Shown: in pieces, positions 7,768 to 17,467 of the stretch
Numbering within the stretch: the stretch's first letter is position 1
Layout of the letters: every line of letters begins with the position of its first letter
Assembly (NCBI RefSeq): GCF_008304605.1
Contig: NZ_PIJY01000007.1
Location: 1 to 64,000 of the forward strand
Direction: 5' to 3'
Length of the DNA stretch: 64,000 nt
Origin: Oceanobacillus polygoni
Lineage (GTDB): Bacteria; Bacillota; Bacilli; Bacillales; Amphibacillaceae
Notes under the pieces: generated by a model
Told to the model about the DNA's origin: nothing
The model's input: only the letters and a program-made list of their open reading frames with translations
Database searches by the model: none
Position numbers and translations under genes: made by a program

Positions 7768-9939
7768 ATGAAGAATAGTTGGAAGATATTTTCAACCGAT
7801 ATGAAAAAAACAGGAACAAACTGGATTGCATTAGTAATTATTGGAGGGCTTGTGTTACTCCCCTCTCTATATGCTTGGTTTAATATAATAGCCTCTTGGG
7901 ATCCTTACGGTCAGCTCGACCGGATGCCAGTTGGTATTGTGAATGAAGATCAAGGTGCAACAGTTCACGACGAAGATATTCTTGTTGGGGACGAGTTAAT
8001 TAATACATTGAAAGAAGACGACTCGATGGATTGGCACTTTACTGACCGTCAAACTGCAATGGAGCGTGTCGAATATGGCGATTACTTTGCCGTAATCATT
8101 ATTCCAGAGGATTTTTCAGAAAAGCTCGCCACTGTAATAAGCGACCAGCCAGAGAAAGCAAACGTCGAGTATTATGTGAATGAAAAAATAAATGCTATCA
8201 GTCCAAAAATGACAGATAAAGGTGCAAGTGTCATTGTAGAAAATGTAAGCAGCCAATTCATTTCAACTGTTAATGGTGTTATTTTTGACTTATTTAATAC
8301 GATTGGAATTGAATTAGAAAATGAATTACCGGATATGGAACGTTTTAAAAATTACATTTTTGAAATGGAAGAAAGACTGCCGGAAATTCATGATGTTTTA
8401 ACAGGGTCGTTAGCAGATGCGAATCATGCTACGGATATCATTCATAATGCACAAGAATTAATACCGGATGCAAAGCGTATAACAGAAAATGGACTTCAAA
8501 CGATTGATGATACAGTGGCATTTCTAAATGAGGCTGAAAACCGTCTCAATGAATTGGCTCCTGAAATCCAGAAGAACTTAGAGCATGCACAGGAAGTTAC
8601 TGCGAACATCAATACATTCATTCAGGATATCCATACAGCTGACGTTGATTTTACAAACAGCGAACAATTGTCTGAACAAATCGATGCGCAAGCTGCCGAA
8701 GCTATCCAGCAAATCGAATCTATTGAGGCGATTTTACAGCAACTAGAGGAGCAATCAAGTCCTGAGGATGAAAATAGTCCAAACCAAGAGGAAATAGATG
8801 CTGCACTGGAACAGCTTGCAGCACTGAAAACTGAGCTAGAGAATATTCAAAGAGGAAGTTCCGATCTCCTTACATTTATGTATGAATCAAATGAAGAAAT
8901 GACCCATTTACTTGATGGTCTGAAAGAACGTGCAGCAACTACGAACGAATCTGTTGATACGTTCGTAAAGGAATATAAAGAAACGATTGAGCCTACTGTA
9001 TTAGAGAGTGTGAACAACGCTCAAACAACATTGAACGAAGCTCGAGGAATTTTGCTGGAAATACAAGAAACCATTCCAGAGATTGAAAATATGTTAGCTC
9101 GAACAAATACCAATCTCGGTGAGGGGAAGGAATTATTAGAAAGCATACTTAGTGAGTATCCATATGTGAACAGTAAAATCACAGAATTAGCGGATCGAAT
9201 TCGACAGATTCAAGGAGAAACAGACATCGAAGAAATCATTAAGCTGCTGCAAAATGACCCAGAAGCCGAGAAAAGCTTTTTCTCAGAGCCAATTGTATTG
9301 GATGCGAATAAGATTTTTCCGATTGCCAACTATGGTACTGGAATGACACCATTTTATACGGTATTAGCCATTTGGGTTGGTGGGTTACTACTTATTTCAC
9401 TATTATCAACCGAAGTTCACAAACCCGAAGGCTTTACAATACGAGAACAGTATTTCGGTAAACTATTCACATTTATGACAATCGGTATCTTACAGACATT
9501 GATTATCACTTCAGGTGATCTCTTGCTATTACAGGTTGGAGCGGCCCACCCTATCTGGTTAATTGTGTTTGGCCTGTTTATCAGTTTGGTATTCATGGTT
9601 ATCATCTATACACTTGTTTCCGTGTTTGGTGATATAGGAAAAGCAACGGTTATCGTTCTATTAGTTTTGCAAATCGCAGGATCTGGTGGAACCTATCCAG
9701 TTGTATTACTACCAGATTTCTTCCAAATGATTAATCCATTCCTCCCATTCACATATGCAATTGACCTGATGCGTGAAGCGGTTGGTGGAATTGTCTGGAG
9801 CCGTGCTTTACGGGATATGACTTTCTTACTCCTATTTGGCCTTGCAGCCTTCATACTTGGTGTCTTTTTGAAACAACCGATTAATAAACATACACGTAAA
9901 TTAATCAAAAAATCAAGGGAATCAGGAATGTTCCATTAA
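7768..9939 (+). CDS. YhgE/Pip-family membrane protein (ABC-2-like)
   Basis: A 723-residue envelope protein. One N-terminal transmembrane helix (about 20-42) is followed by the family signature WFNIIASWDPY and VGIVNEDQGA. A long extracytoplasmic part (about 200-490) is rich in coiled-coil heptads, and a C-terminal membrane domain of about six helices (520-710) contains an ABC-2-like stretch. Relatives include Bacillus YhgE and the phage-infection protein Pip of Lactococcus; related proteins accompany type VII secretion genes, but no other such gene is visible here. The ATG follows AAGGAAG. Biochemical function is not known. Confidence 0.8.
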   Translation: MKNSWKIFSTDMKKTGTNWIALVIIGGLVLLPSLYAWFNIIASWDPYGQLDRMPVGIVNEDQGATVHDEDILVGDELINTLKEDDSMDWHFTDRQTAMERVEYGDYFAVIIIPEDFSEKLATVISDQPEKANVEYYVNEKINAISPKMTDKGASVIVENVSSQFISTVNGVIFDLFNTIGIELENELPDMERFKNYIFEMEERLPEIHDVLTGSLADANHATDIIHNAQELIPDAKRITENGLQTIDDTVAFLNEAENRLNELAPEIQKNLEHAQEVTANINTFIQDIHTADVDFTNSEQLSEQIDAQAAEAIQQIESIEAILQQLEEQSSPEDENSPNQEEIDAALEQLAALKTELENIQRGSSDLLTFMYESNEEMTHLLDGLKERAATTNESVDTFVKEYKETIEPTVLESVNNAQTTLNEARGILLEIQETIPEIENMLARTNTNLGEGKELLESILSEYPYVNSKITELADRIRQIQGETDIEEIIKLLQNDPEAEKSFFSEPIVLDANKIFPIANYGTGMTPFYTVLAIWVGGLLLISLLSTEVHKPEGFTIREQYFGKLFTFMTIGILQTLIITSGDLLLLQVGAAHPIWLIVFGLFISLVFMVIIYTLVSVFGDIGKATVIVLLVLQIAGSGGTYPVVLLPDFFQMINPFLPFTYAIDLMREAVGGIVWSRALRDMTFLLLFGLAAFILGVFLKQPINKHTRKLIKKSRESGMFH

Positions 9940-9973
9940 TGGAGGCTATCTTTAATTACGTATAAATAATAAA

Positions 9974-10017
9974 TCCGCCTAAAAGTATACATGGTCGTAC
10001 GTTTAGGCGGACTTTTA
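9974..10017. terminator. Terminator after the YhgE-like gene
   Basis: A 10-bp stem, TCCGCCTAAA (9974-9983) with TTTAGGCGGA (10002-10011), is followed by CTTTT on the plus strand. It lies between convergent genes. Confidence 0.8.
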
Positions 10018-10120
10018 TAAGATTAAATAAAGCGATTTATCATCAAATGCTTTTAGCCTTCCAGGAATAACCATAAAATTTGCCCCTTACACGATTTACT
10101 TCAAAAGTTTAACAGAGACG

Positions 10121-10573
10121 CTACAAATCTTGCGACAGACGTATCATATCTCGACACCATATCCCATTTTCAAAAATATCCGCTTCGTAATGCCGAATAA
10201 AAAAGTCTGTATCGATATGCGTTATTCGAAATCCACATTTTTGATAAAAAGCCAATTGCCCAATACTGGAATTTCCAGTTCCTACCTCAATTGTTTGATA
10301 ACCAATCAATTTAGTACGCTCAATCGCATCCATGACTAGTACTTTTCCTATCCCTTTTCCTTGTACATTCTCTGCCACAGCAATATTTACCAATTCTATT
10401 GTTTCTGGCCTTGTCGGCAAAAGAACATAAACACCGATTATTTGGTTATCATCCTCCATGACAAAACATTCCCCACGTTTCATATACCCTTCAACAAGCT
10501 TTTGAGAAGGATCAGCCATGAGCAATAAGTCCATTGGCGGGCTTTCATAATGATGAAGCTTTCTAATTTTCAT
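10121..10573 (-). CDS. GNAT N-acetyltransferase, YvbK-like
   Basis: A 150-residue single GNAT domain. The acetyl-CoA-binding loop is seen as VQGKGIGKVL, preceded by ELVNIAV (beta-4) and followed by GNSSIGQLAFYQKCGFR (the helix and beta-bulge of motif B). It resembles Bacillus YvbK; the acceptor substrate is unknown. The start is the ATG at 10573, with AGAAGGAG upstream; a longer frame back to 10624 would overlap the neighbouring acetyltransferase gene. It lies 26 nt downstream of that gene and is probably co-transcribed with it. Confidence 0.75.
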   Translation of the reverse strand: MKIRKLHHYESPPMDLLLMADPSQKLVEGYMKRGECFVMEDDNQIIGVYVLLPTRPETIELVNIAVAENVQGKGIGKVLVMDAIERTKLIGYQTIEVGTGNSSIGQLAFYQKCGFRITHIDTDFFIRHYEADIFENGIWCRDMIRLSQDL

Positions 10574-10599
10574 TCCATTTTGTACTCCTTCTAAAAAAA

Positions 10600-11157
10600 T
10601 CATTTTCTGCTTGTATACCACCATGTCATGAACCGCTCTCTTTCAATTACATTCAACATGCACGGAGCTTCAACCTGCGCTTCAAGCTTTTTATGCTCCT
10701 CGGGAAATTCATGCTCAACACCTATCCTTATGTATGGAAGCTTTTCCTGTGCCTTTTGCGAACGGATATTTACCCTTTTTGCACCAGCAAATACATAGTT
10801 TAACTGGAGCTTTGTAAAAGCAATATGTAGAATTTCAGCTTTGGCTAATGCATTATAGCCTTTTCCCCAAAAGGGATACCCTATCCAAGTACCAATGTGA
10901 CAGGTATTATGAATTCGATCAATATCCTTCAATGTAATCACACCTATTGGTTCTCTATCACTGTTCAATATAACTCTGGAGAAGAGTTTCCCCAGCATTT
11001 CCTGTTCAAAAATATAGGTAATAAAATTTCTAGTCCCCTCAACAGAAGTTTGTTCATCGTCAAATCCTAAAGCATCTTTTACTTGGGGTGCTGAGGATAG
11101 ACGAGATATTTCTTCCGCGTACTTTTTTTGATGTGGGACTAAAAATAAAGCCGTCAT
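10600..11157 (-). CDS. GNAT N-acetyltransferase, RimJ/RimL-like
   Basis: A 185-residue GNAT protein with the RimJ/RimL pattern: EPIGVITLKD strand, GTWIGYPFWGKGYN (acetyl-CoA loop, WGKGY variant) and a C-terminal strand region. The usual N/SxxA motif is altered to VNIRSQKAQEKLPY, so substrate handling may differ from ribosomal-protein acetylases. The ATG at 11157 follows AGAAGGGAG. It is one of three GNAT genes in a row on this strand, which suggests local duplication or recruitment of resistance or detoxification functions. The acceptor is unknown. Confidence 0.7.
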   Translation of the reverse strand: MTALFLVPHQKKYAEEISRLSSAPQVKDALGFDDEQTSVEGTRNFITYIFEQEMLGKLFSRVILNSDREPIGVITLKDIDRIHNTCHIGTWIGYPFWGKGYNALAKAEILHIAFTKLQLNYVFAGAKRVNIRSQKAQEKLPYIRIGVEHEFPEEHKKLEAQVEAPCMLNVIERERFMTWWYTSRK

Positions 11158-11234
11158 CGGTAATGCTCCCTTCTATAAAATCAATTTTTTCATATTTTTA
11201 ACCTACTTCCCTTCTTATTATATCCAAAATTAGC

Positions 11235-11795
11235 TTAAGCAAGCTTCGCATAAACACATGTATCTCGAAGTTCATTTGTATCTGGAGAAAGATCGTCGTT
11301 TCTTAAAACACCTTCTAACACAAAACCTATCCTCTCTGGAATTGCTCGACTTTTTTGATTCCTTGTATCACAGCGTATTTCTAATCGATTGGCATGTAAT
11401 TCTGTGAACGCGAAATTAACAATGCCTTGAACCGCTTCTGTCATATATCCCTTCCCGCTAAAGCGCGTATCAATCCAATAACCTATCTCAAATTTAGGGA
11501 TAGCCCAGTTAATCCGATGCAAACCAGAAGAAGCTATAAATTCTCCAGTCTCTTTTAGGAAAACTAACAACCTAAGATCTTCCCTTTTCAGAAATGAAAT
11601 ATGTGCTGATCGAATATTCAACTCGACATCCTTCTCGGTCTGCTCGTACCCGGCAAATGGCATCCACGGCTTCAATTCATTTATTGAGGCTTTTATTGCT
11701 TCATACACAACTTTTCCGTCGCCCGGCCTTGGCATGCGAATAATCAATCGCTCTGTCGTAAATTCCTCTGGAAACTCTTTTAAAACTGGATTCAT
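11235..11795 (-). CDS. GNAT N-acetyltransferase, RimJ/RimL (ribosomal-protein-acetylase-like)
   Basis: A 186-residue protein starting NPVLKEFPEEFTTERLIIR, the common beginning of RimJ/RimL-type acetyltransferases in Bacillus (YjcK/YdaF group). It contains FEIGYWIDTRFSGKGYMTEA (acetyl-CoA loop with GKGY) and LEIRCDTRNQKSRAIPERIG, the usual asparagine/serine motif of this group. The ATG at 11795 is preferred because GGTGG lies just before it; an ATG four codons upstream has no ribosome site. N-terminal protein or small-molecule acetylation is possible; the substrate cannot be told. Confidence 0.72.
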   Translation of the reverse strand: MNPVLKEFPEEFTTERLIIRMPRPGDGKVVYEAIKASINELKPWMPFAGYEQTEKDVELNIRSAHISFLKREDLRLLVFLKETGEFIASSGLHRINWAIPKFEIGYWIDTRFSGKGYMTEAVQGIVNFAFTELHANRLEIRCDTRNQKSRAIPERIGFVLEGVLRNDDLSPDTNELRDTCVYAKLA

Positions 11796-11881
11796 CTTTG
11801 CCACCATCCAATTAATTTAATTTTTATAATAATACGCTTTTTCGACTTCTAATGCAATAAAATTTCACCCAAAAATACGAT

Positions 11882-11920
11882 AAAAAAATACCAACAGGAT
11901 AAAGTCCGTTGGTATTTTTT
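11882..11920 (-). terminator. Terminator after the BCCT transporter gene
   Basis: A 13-bp stem, AAAAAATACCAAC with GTTGGTATTTTTT, lies downstream of the transporter stop codon. The T-run serves the minus strand, and the structure would also work on the plus strand. Confidence 0.8.
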
Positions 11921-11933
11921 GTAAATTGAAGTA

Positions 11934-11960
11934 GGATTGTAATCCCGAGGATTACAATCC
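11934..11960. repeat. Perfect 12-bp inverted repeat between transporter gene and terminator
   Basis: GGATTGTAATCC (11934-11945) and GGATTACAATCC (11949-11960) form a 12-bp stem with a 3-nt loop CGA and no T-run. It sits between the BCCT gene stop and the terminator, and may stabilise the mRNA 3' end. Confidence 0.6.
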
Positions 11961-11979
11961 GATTCGTTATTCACTCCAT

Positions 11980-13500
11980 TTAATCCTTACTTCTTAATTT
12001 AGTTTTTTGTTGTTTTGCATTGAGTTTTTCCAATTTCAATGACTTGAGAAGTGCAAATACCATAAGCAGTAAGATAATAGAGAATGGGAAAGCTGCAATA
12101 ATCATTACATTTTGTACTCCTTGCAGCCCTCCACTGTATAATAGTGTGATTGCTGTTAATGAGAGTACAATTCCCCAAACGAATTTAATTCGATTTTTTG
12201 GATTTAACGATCCATTAGTGGAATGCATACTTAAAACAAATGTCGCTGAATCAGCAGAAGTTATAAAGAAAACCCCAATTAAAATGATCGTTAATATCGA
12301 TGCAATTGTGCTAAACGGCATTGTACCTAAGATACTAAATAACATTTCTTCCTCTGCAAGAGTAGAAATATTAATAATTTCGTTCGCTTCAAGAAAGATT
12401 CCTGTTCCTCCAAGCAACGAGAACCAGATAAAACCAACTAAAGAAGGGACAATTAAAACCGCAATCGTAAATTCTCTAATTGTACGCCCCCTTGACACTC
12501 TTGCAATAAAAGTACCTACAAATGGAGACCAAGCTATCCACCACGCCCAATAAAACAATGTCCAATTCGTAATCCATTCACGGTCATCTGGACTACCCGG
12601 TGCGCTACGTAAACTGAGTTCAGGAAGGGTCTGTATATATGTTCCAATTGTGTTTGTGAAAAGGTCCAACGAATATAAGGTAGCTCCGCCAAATATCGCG
12701 ATGAATAAAAACAAAATTAAAGCTAACACCATATTAAAATTACTAAGGATACGAATCCCTTTATCTAATCCCGTCATAGCCGAAGTTAAGAATAACATAC
12801 TTACAATGATGATAATAATGACCTGAATAAAAAATGATATTGGCAAGTTTGTTAAGTACGAGAGTCCACCATTCATCTGCACTGCACCAAGACCAAGACT
12901 AGTTACAATACCTGTAACCGTTGCAACCAAGGCAAACGTATCGATTACCTTACCTGCGATTCCATCTGTATTCATAATTGGAGAAAGTGTAGCACTGATT
13001 AAACCGGATTTTCCTTTTCTAAAGTTAAAGTATGCAATACAAAGTGCAATAACGGCATAAATTCCCCAAGCATGTACACCATAATGAAAAAAAACAAATC
13101 GCATAGATTCTCTTGCTGCTTCACTTGTTCCTTCATCAACCGTAGGTGACTGAATCGCAAAGTGTGATAGTGGTTCTGCCGCACCAAAAAAGACAAGACC
13201 AATTCCCATACCAGCACTAAATAGCATTGCAAACCATGTCAAATAGCCATATTCGGGCTTTTCATCTGGCTTTCCAAGCTTAATATTCCCATAAGAACTT
13301 AAAATTAAATACAAGGATACAATTACAAAAAATGTAACGACAATTAAATAATACCAACCAAAAGTAGACGAAATAAAACCTTTTATAATTCCGGTTATAC
13401 TCTCTAGGGTGTTTGGAAATAGGACACCAGAAAAAATAATCACAGCCAATATCCCAATTGCCCAGTAAAATACAGGTTGTACTTTGTTTGTTGACTTCAT
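11980..13500 (-). CDS. opuD: BCCT-family glycine betaine/choline transporter
   Basis: A 506-residue sodium-coupled symporter with about 12 transmembrane helices. The BCCT signature is clear: AMGIGLVFFGAAEPLSH early, and a Trp-rich box (FYWAWWIAWSPF) followed by GTFIARVSRGRTIREF in helix 8. It imports glycine betaine or a related trimethylammonium compound for osmoprotection, as expected in a salt-tolerant Bacillaceae. The ATG at 13500 follows AAAGGAG by 9 nt; an ATG at 13504 is out of frame. The opuD name is by similarity; OpuD and BetT/EctT types are hard to separate by eye. Confidence 0.85.
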   Translation of the reverse strand: MKSTNKVQPVFYWAIGILAVIIFSGVLFPNTLESITGIIKGFISSTFGWYYLIVVTFFVIVSLYLILSSYGNIKLGKPDEKPEYGYLTWFAMLFSAGMGIGLVFFGAAEPLSHFAIQSPTVDEGTSEAARESMRFVFFHYGVHAWGIYAVIALCIAYFNFRKGKSGLISATLSPIMNTDGIAGKVIDTFALVATVTGIVTSLGLGAVQMNGGLSYLTNLPISFFIQVIIIIIVSMLFLTSAMTGLDKGIRILSNFNMVLALILFLFIAIFGGATLYSLDLFTNTIGTYIQTLPELSLRSAPGSPDDREWITNWTLFYWAWWIAWSPFVGTFIARVSRGRTIREFTIAVLIVPSLVGFIWFSLLGGTGIFLEANEIINISTLAEEEMLFSILGTMPFSTIASILTIILIGVFFITSADSATFVLSMHSTNGSLNPKNRIKFVWGIVLSLTAITLLYSGGLQGVQNVMIIAAFPFSIILLLMVFALLKSLKLEKLNAKQQKTKLRSKD

Positions 13501-13504
13501 TCAT

Positions 13505-13880
13505 AAAAACTCCTTTTTTAACGCTTTACATCATCTAAGTATCGATACAAAATCTGAAGTTATGTATAATTCGATAGTTGATGCTTTTATGGATAAAGTT
13601 ACAGTATACCTAGAAAAATCATTGATTACAATAGATAGTTTCTATGTAAATCTTAAAGAAGCTATAATTGTATGTAACCGTCTGTGGATATGTTGACTAT
13701 GGACGATTTTTTGAATGTCGGATGACACTATCATTCGTAATATAGAATCATTTTATACGCCAGATGGTTCAACGTTTTTTAGACACGATATACTTGACTT
13801 TATTATTTCTAAAAAGCTCTATAACATACTGTTTTTATAAAAAGTCCCATGAAACCTTATCTATTGGGATGACATATTGA
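13505..13880. other. Intergenic region between opuD and the hydrolase gene
   Basis: This is a divergent leader region of AT-rich sequence with no convincing gene. It must hold the opuD promoter, but no clear -35/-10 pair was recognised on the minus strand. Confidence 0.4.
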
Positions 13881-13908
13881 TAGCAATCATACGAGAGAAC
13901 TTGGTATG

Positions 13909-13917
13909 ATATAATTA
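13909..13917 (+). promoter_or_regulatory. Extended -10 promoter of the hydroxyisobutyryl-CoA hydrolase gene
   Basis: TGATATAAT is an extended -10 element (TGnTATAAT) about 70 bp before the start codon. No good -35 is seen, which is usual for extended -10 promoters. Confidence 0.4.
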
Positions 13918-13988
13918 GCTGAACTTTCTTAATAGATTTAATTAATCACATAAGAGGCTAAAATAGTTATGGATAAGGGGAGATATGC

Positions 13989-15032
13989 ATGAGCGAGGTT
14001 TTATTTTCTACTAATGAAAATGGTGTTGCAACAATTACTTTAAATCGCCCGAAAGCAATCAATTCATTAAATTATTCGATGATCACCTTAATAAAGGACA
14101 AACTTCTAGAGTGGGAAAAGGACCCTGTTATACATCTTGTTATCCTTCAAGGCGCAGGTGAGAAAGGTTTTTGTGCTGGTGGAGATATCAAAACCCTCTA
14201 CCAATCGAAGGAGAATGAAGCAGCATACGAGCAGTCGGTCCAGTTTTTTAAAGAAGAGTATGAAACCGACCGGCTAGTTGCCAATTTCCCAAAGCCGATC
14301 ATTGCTTGCCTCGATGGCATTGTAATGGGTGGTGGTATTGGACTATCTCAAGGAGCTAGCCACCGGCTTGTAACAGAGCGGACAAAGTGGGCCATGCCTG
14401 AAATGAATATTGGCTTCTTTCCAGATGTCGGCGCAGCTTACTTTTTAAATAAGGCTCCTGGCCATCTCGGACGTTACTTAGCACTTACTGCAAACGTAAT
14501 TAAAGCAGCTGATGTTCTTTATACAAATGGTGCTGATGCTTATATTCCTAGTGAAAGTTTAAGTCCATTACTTGACCAAATAAATAACACTGATTGGCAT
14601 AAAGAAGAGAACCTGGCTGCTGCGCTAGAGAAGCTTCTTGGTAACTTTACAACAGAGCCTGAACAAGTAGGAACGCTCGCTTCCCTGCAGACGGAGATTG
14701 ATAAACATTTTGCTCATTCTGCGATAGAAGAAATTGTGGATTCCTTAGCAGCGGATAAGCGTGATTTTTCCGTGCAGACAAAAGAAATACTACAATCCAA
14801 ATCGCCGGTATCTTTAAAGGTTACCTTGAGGCAATTAATTGAGGGAGAAACGAAGTCACTAAAGGAATGTTTAGACATGGATTTAATCCTCGCTGCGAAC
14901 TTCCTTCAATCGGAAGATTTTTACGAAGGTGTGCGGTCAGTAGTCATTGATAAAGACCAGAATCCGCAATACAACTATAAGCAGTTATCTGACGTATCTC
15001 CGTCAATGATTGATTCTTTCTTTCAGAACTAA
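13989..15032 (+). CDS. 3-hydroxyisobutyryl-CoA hydrolase (enoyl-CoA hydratase fold)
   Basis: A 347-residue crotonase-superfamily protein of the hydroxyisobutyryl-CoA hydrolase type, longer than simple hydratases (about 260). It shows NRPKAINSLN, the oxyanion-hole segment KGFCAGGDI, GIVMGGGIGLS and MPEMNIGFFPDVGAAYFL, where the Glu and Asp typical of this hydrolase are kept. It cleaves 3-hydroxyisobutyryl-CoA in valine breakdown; the product is oxidised by MmsB and MmsA, whose genes converge on it from the right. The ATG follows AAGGGGAGA. It shares a bidirectional terminator with mmsA. Confidence 0.82.
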   Translation: MSEVLFSTNENGVATITLNRPKAINSLNYSMITLIKDKLLEWEKDPVIHLVILQGAGEKGFCAGGDIKTLYQSKENEAAYEQSVQFFKEEYETDRLVANFPKPIIACLDGIVMGGGIGLSQGASHRLVTERTKWAMPEMNIGFFPDVGAAYFLNKAPGHLGRYLALTANVIKAADVLYTNGADAYIPSESLSPLLDQINNTDWHKEENLAAALEKLLGNFTTEPEQVGTLASLQTEIDKHFAHSAIEEIVDSLAADKRDFSVQTKEILQSKSPVSLKVTLRQLIEGETKSLKECLDMDLILAANFLQSEDFYEGVRSVVIDKDQNPQYNYKQLSDVSPSMIDSFFQN

Positions 15033-15053
15033 TTCAGATTAAAATATTCATTT

Positions 15054-15091
15054 AAAAACCCGATTCCTTATCTTGAAGGAATCGGGTTTTT
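15054..15091. terminator. Bidirectional terminator between the hydrolase gene and mmsA
   Basis: A 16-bp perfect stem, AAAAACCCGATTCCTT (15054-15069) with AAGGAATCGGGTTTTT (15076-15091), has a 6-nt loop. It works for both converging units. Confidence 0.92.
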
Positions 15092-15105
15092 ACTTTCTGT
15101 TTTTT

Positions 15106-16566
15106 CTAAAACCAGCGCTCGGTCACTACTTTTTTACGCGTATAAAATTGTACACCATCTTTTCCGTTTGTGCCTAAATCTCCATAAAAGGAAGCCTTAT
15201 TCCCAGCAAATGCGAAAAAAGCCATTGGTGCTGGAACATTGACATTGACACCAATCATGCCGGCATCAATTTTATCGCGAAATTGCTGTGCACTCTTTCC
15301 GCTATCCGTATAAATAACTGCTCCGTTAGCAAATTTCGATTGGTTGGTTACCTGAATCCCTTCCTCTAAACTTTTCACGCGCACCACACTCAATACCGGA
15401 GCAAAAATCTCATCTTGCCAAATTTTCATATCGGTTGTGACTTGGTCAAAAATCGTTGCGCCAACATAGTACCCATCTGCAGTTTCCTCTGTAATATGTC
15501 TACCATCAACAAGTAGATCGGCACCTTCCTCAACACCAGAATCAATATAGCCTACTACCTTGTCTTTATGTGATTCACGAATAAGTGGACCAACAAAGGT
15601 ATCCTCATTCATGCCATCCCCTACTTTAAGTTGTTTCGTCTCTGAAACAAGCTTCTCCAGGAAATCATCAGCAATATCATCTACAACCGCGACAACGGAA
15701 CACGCCATACAGCGCTCACCACTACTACCAAATGCAGCACCGATTACACCTTGAACGGTTTTTTCGAGATTACAATCCGGCATTACCACCGCATGATTCT
15801 TCGCACCTGCAAGCGCCTGTACTCGCTTTCCATTGGCTGTTCCCGTTTGATAGACATGCCTTGCAACCGGCTCCGATCCGACAAAGGAGATTGCTTCAAT
15901 ATCCGGATGGTCTAGAAAACGATTGACCACATCTTTGCCACCATTTACTAGATTCAAGACACCTTTTGGAAAACCGGATTCATAAAACAAGTCTACTAAC
16001 CGTTCTGCAAGTACTGGCGTTCGCTCTGATGTTTTTAATACAAACGTATTACCACAAGCAATTGCTAATGGGAACATCCAGAGAGGAACCATCATTGGAA
16101 AATTAAATGGGGTTACCCCTGCAACGACACCGATCGGATAACGCCAAATGGAACCATCGATTCCTTGTGCAATACTTGGTAGGGCATCTCCCATCATCAA
16201 GTTTGGCGTTGATGTTGCTAGTTCAACAACTTCAATTCCACGTTGCACTTCACCTTGTGCATCCTTAAAGGACTTTCCATTTTCCAATGTAATAATTTCC
16301 GCTAACGCTTCTTTTTGTTCTTTTAGCAGATGTAGATAGTTAAATAATAAACGCGTCCGGTTAGGAACAGGCACCGCAGCCCAATCGCCATATGCCTCTT
16401 TTGCAGCTGCTACCGCCTCGTCAACATCTTCTTTTCCTGAGATTGTTACCTGTGCAATCGTCTCTCCCGTAGCCGGATTTGGTACTGTAATCGTTTCTCC
16501 ACTTCTTGCCTCGATCCAGCGATCCCCTATAAAATTTTTCATCACCTTTACATCTGACGAAATCAT
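15106..16566 (-). CDS. mmsA: Methylmalonate-semialdehyde dehydrogenase (CoA-acylating)
   Basis: A 486-residue aldehyde dehydrogenase of the MmsA/IolA class. It contains [10 protein letters not shown] at the start, [14 protein letters not shown] in the cofactor region, the GS motif SFVGSEPVA and the catalytic cysteine in GERCMACSV. It oxidises methylmalonate semialdehyde with NAD and CoA to propionyl-CoA, the last step of valine degradation. Its ATG overlaps the stop codon of mmsB by 4 nt (ATGA), so translation is coupled. It is the last gene of an operon led by a cobalamin riboswitch. An inositol role (IolA) is less likely because no iol genes are near. Confidence 0.9.
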   Translation of the reverse strand: MISSDVKVMKNFIGDRWIEARSGETITVPNPATGETIAQVTISGKEDVDEAVAAAKEAYGDWAAVPVPNRTRLLFNYLHLLKEQKEALAEIITLENGKSFKDAQGEVQRGIEVVELATSTPNLMMGDALPSIAQGIDGSIWRYPIGVVAGVTPFNFPMMVPLWMFPLAIACGNTFVLKTSERTPVLAERLVDLFYESGFPKGVLNLVNGGKDVVNRFLDHPDIEAISFVGSEPVARHVYQTGTANGKRVQALAGAKNHAVVMPDCNLEKTVQGVIGAAFGSSGERCMACSVVAVVDDIADDFLEKLVSETKQLKVGDGMNEDTFVGPLIRESHKDKVVGYIDSGVEEGADLLVDGRHITEETADGYYVGATIFDQVTTDMKIWQDEIFAPVLSVVRVKSLEEGIQVTNQSKFANGAVIYTDSGKSAQQFRDKIDAGMIGVNVNVPAPMAFFAFAGNKASFYGDLGTNGKDGVQFYTRKKVVTERWF

Positions 16567-17459
16567 TGTGCTGCCCCCTTTTTATTGGATTGCTTTTTTA
16601 CTTGTTCATAAAGAACTGCCATGTCTTGTTCACCATAACCTTCTTGTTCAACCGCTTGATATAAAGCTAATAATGATTTACTAATTGGCAAATCAAGCTG
16701 ATTATCATCAGCAAGCTCCATCGCAAATTCGAGATCCTTTCGTAGTAGTTTCAGAGAAAATCCCGGTTTGTAGTCGTCTTTCGCAATAAAGCTCTTATAA
16801 TTTCTCTCGTAAATCCGGCTTTGTCCGTAGCTCACATTCAGCATGGCAAACAATTCATCTAAGTCAAGATTCTTTTTGTTTGCTAATTGCAATGCTTCAC
16901 TTACTCCAGCTGTGTAAAAGCCAATTAGTAGATTATTAATCAACTTCACCGTTGTTCCACTATCAATTTGTTCGTCGACATGGAAAATATTTTCCCCAAC
17001 AACTTGAAGGACTGGAAGGACTTGTTCATAGGTCTGCTTCGGTCCACCTGCCATCACAGTAAGCGTTTGGTTTACTGCACCAATAACTCCACCACTTACT
17101 GGTGCTGCTAAGAAGTCAAGATTACGTTTTTTACAAACCTCGGATATTTCCACATTCAACTCAGGAGAAACCGTACTTGTATCTACTAATGGCTTCCCTG
17201 GATTCGCATTGTTGATTAACCCCCCTTCCCCTAGGTAGACTTCTTCCACTGCTTTTACCGATGGAAGGCTTGTAAGGATTAGTTCACTTTTTTTTACAAC
17301 TTGTGCAACAGATGAAACAATTTCTCCTCCTGCTTTTTTCAATGAAAGTGTTGCTTCTTCATTTAAGTCGTACCCGATAATGTGATAGCCTGCTTTGATT
17401 AACCCGGTTGACATTGGAAGCCCCATATTCCCTAAACCAATAAAACCAATTTTCTTCAT
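16563..17459 (-). CDS. mmsB: 3-hydroxyisobutyrate dehydrogenase
   Basis: A 298-residue NAD-dependent beta-hydroxyacid dehydrogenase. The N-terminal Rossmann motif is [13 protein letters not shown], and the substrate-binding signature is [13 protein letters not shown]. The catalytic lysine lies in [11 protein letters not shown]. It oxidises 3-hydroxyisobutyrate to methylmalonate semialdehyde. The ATG at 17459 follows GAGGGAG; a longer frame from 17471 would begin before that ribosome site. It starts 8 nt after the acyl-CoA dehydrogenase stop and overlaps mmsA by 4 nt, so the three genes form a tight operon. Confidence 0.88.
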   Translation of the reverse strand: MKKIGFIGLGNMGLPMSTGLIKAGYHIIGYDLNEEATLSLKKAGGEIVSSVAQVVKKSELILTSLPSVKAVEEVYLGEGGLINNANPGKPLVDTSTVSPELNVEISEVCKKRNLDFLAAPVSGGVIGAVNQTLTVMAGGPKQTYEQVLPVLQVVGENIFHVDEQIDSGTTVKLINNLLIGFYTAGVSEALQLANKKNLDLDELFAMLNVSYGQSRIYERNYKSFIAKDDYKPGFSLKLLRKDLEFAMELADDNQLDLPISKSLLALYQAVEQEGYGEQDMAVLYEQVKKQSNKKGAAQ

Positions 17460-17467
17460 AATCTCCC

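Noticed and set aside
10121-11795. Three adjacent GNAT genes as a toxin-antitoxin or resistance island
   Set aside because: The proteins are of different GNAT subtypes, no antitoxin-like gene accompanies them, and such clusters are common in Bacillaceae.
13484-13696. 70-codon plus-strand frame upstream of the hydrolase gene
   Set aside because: It overlaps the opuD start in antisense, has no ribosome site and has a composition unlike its neighbours.
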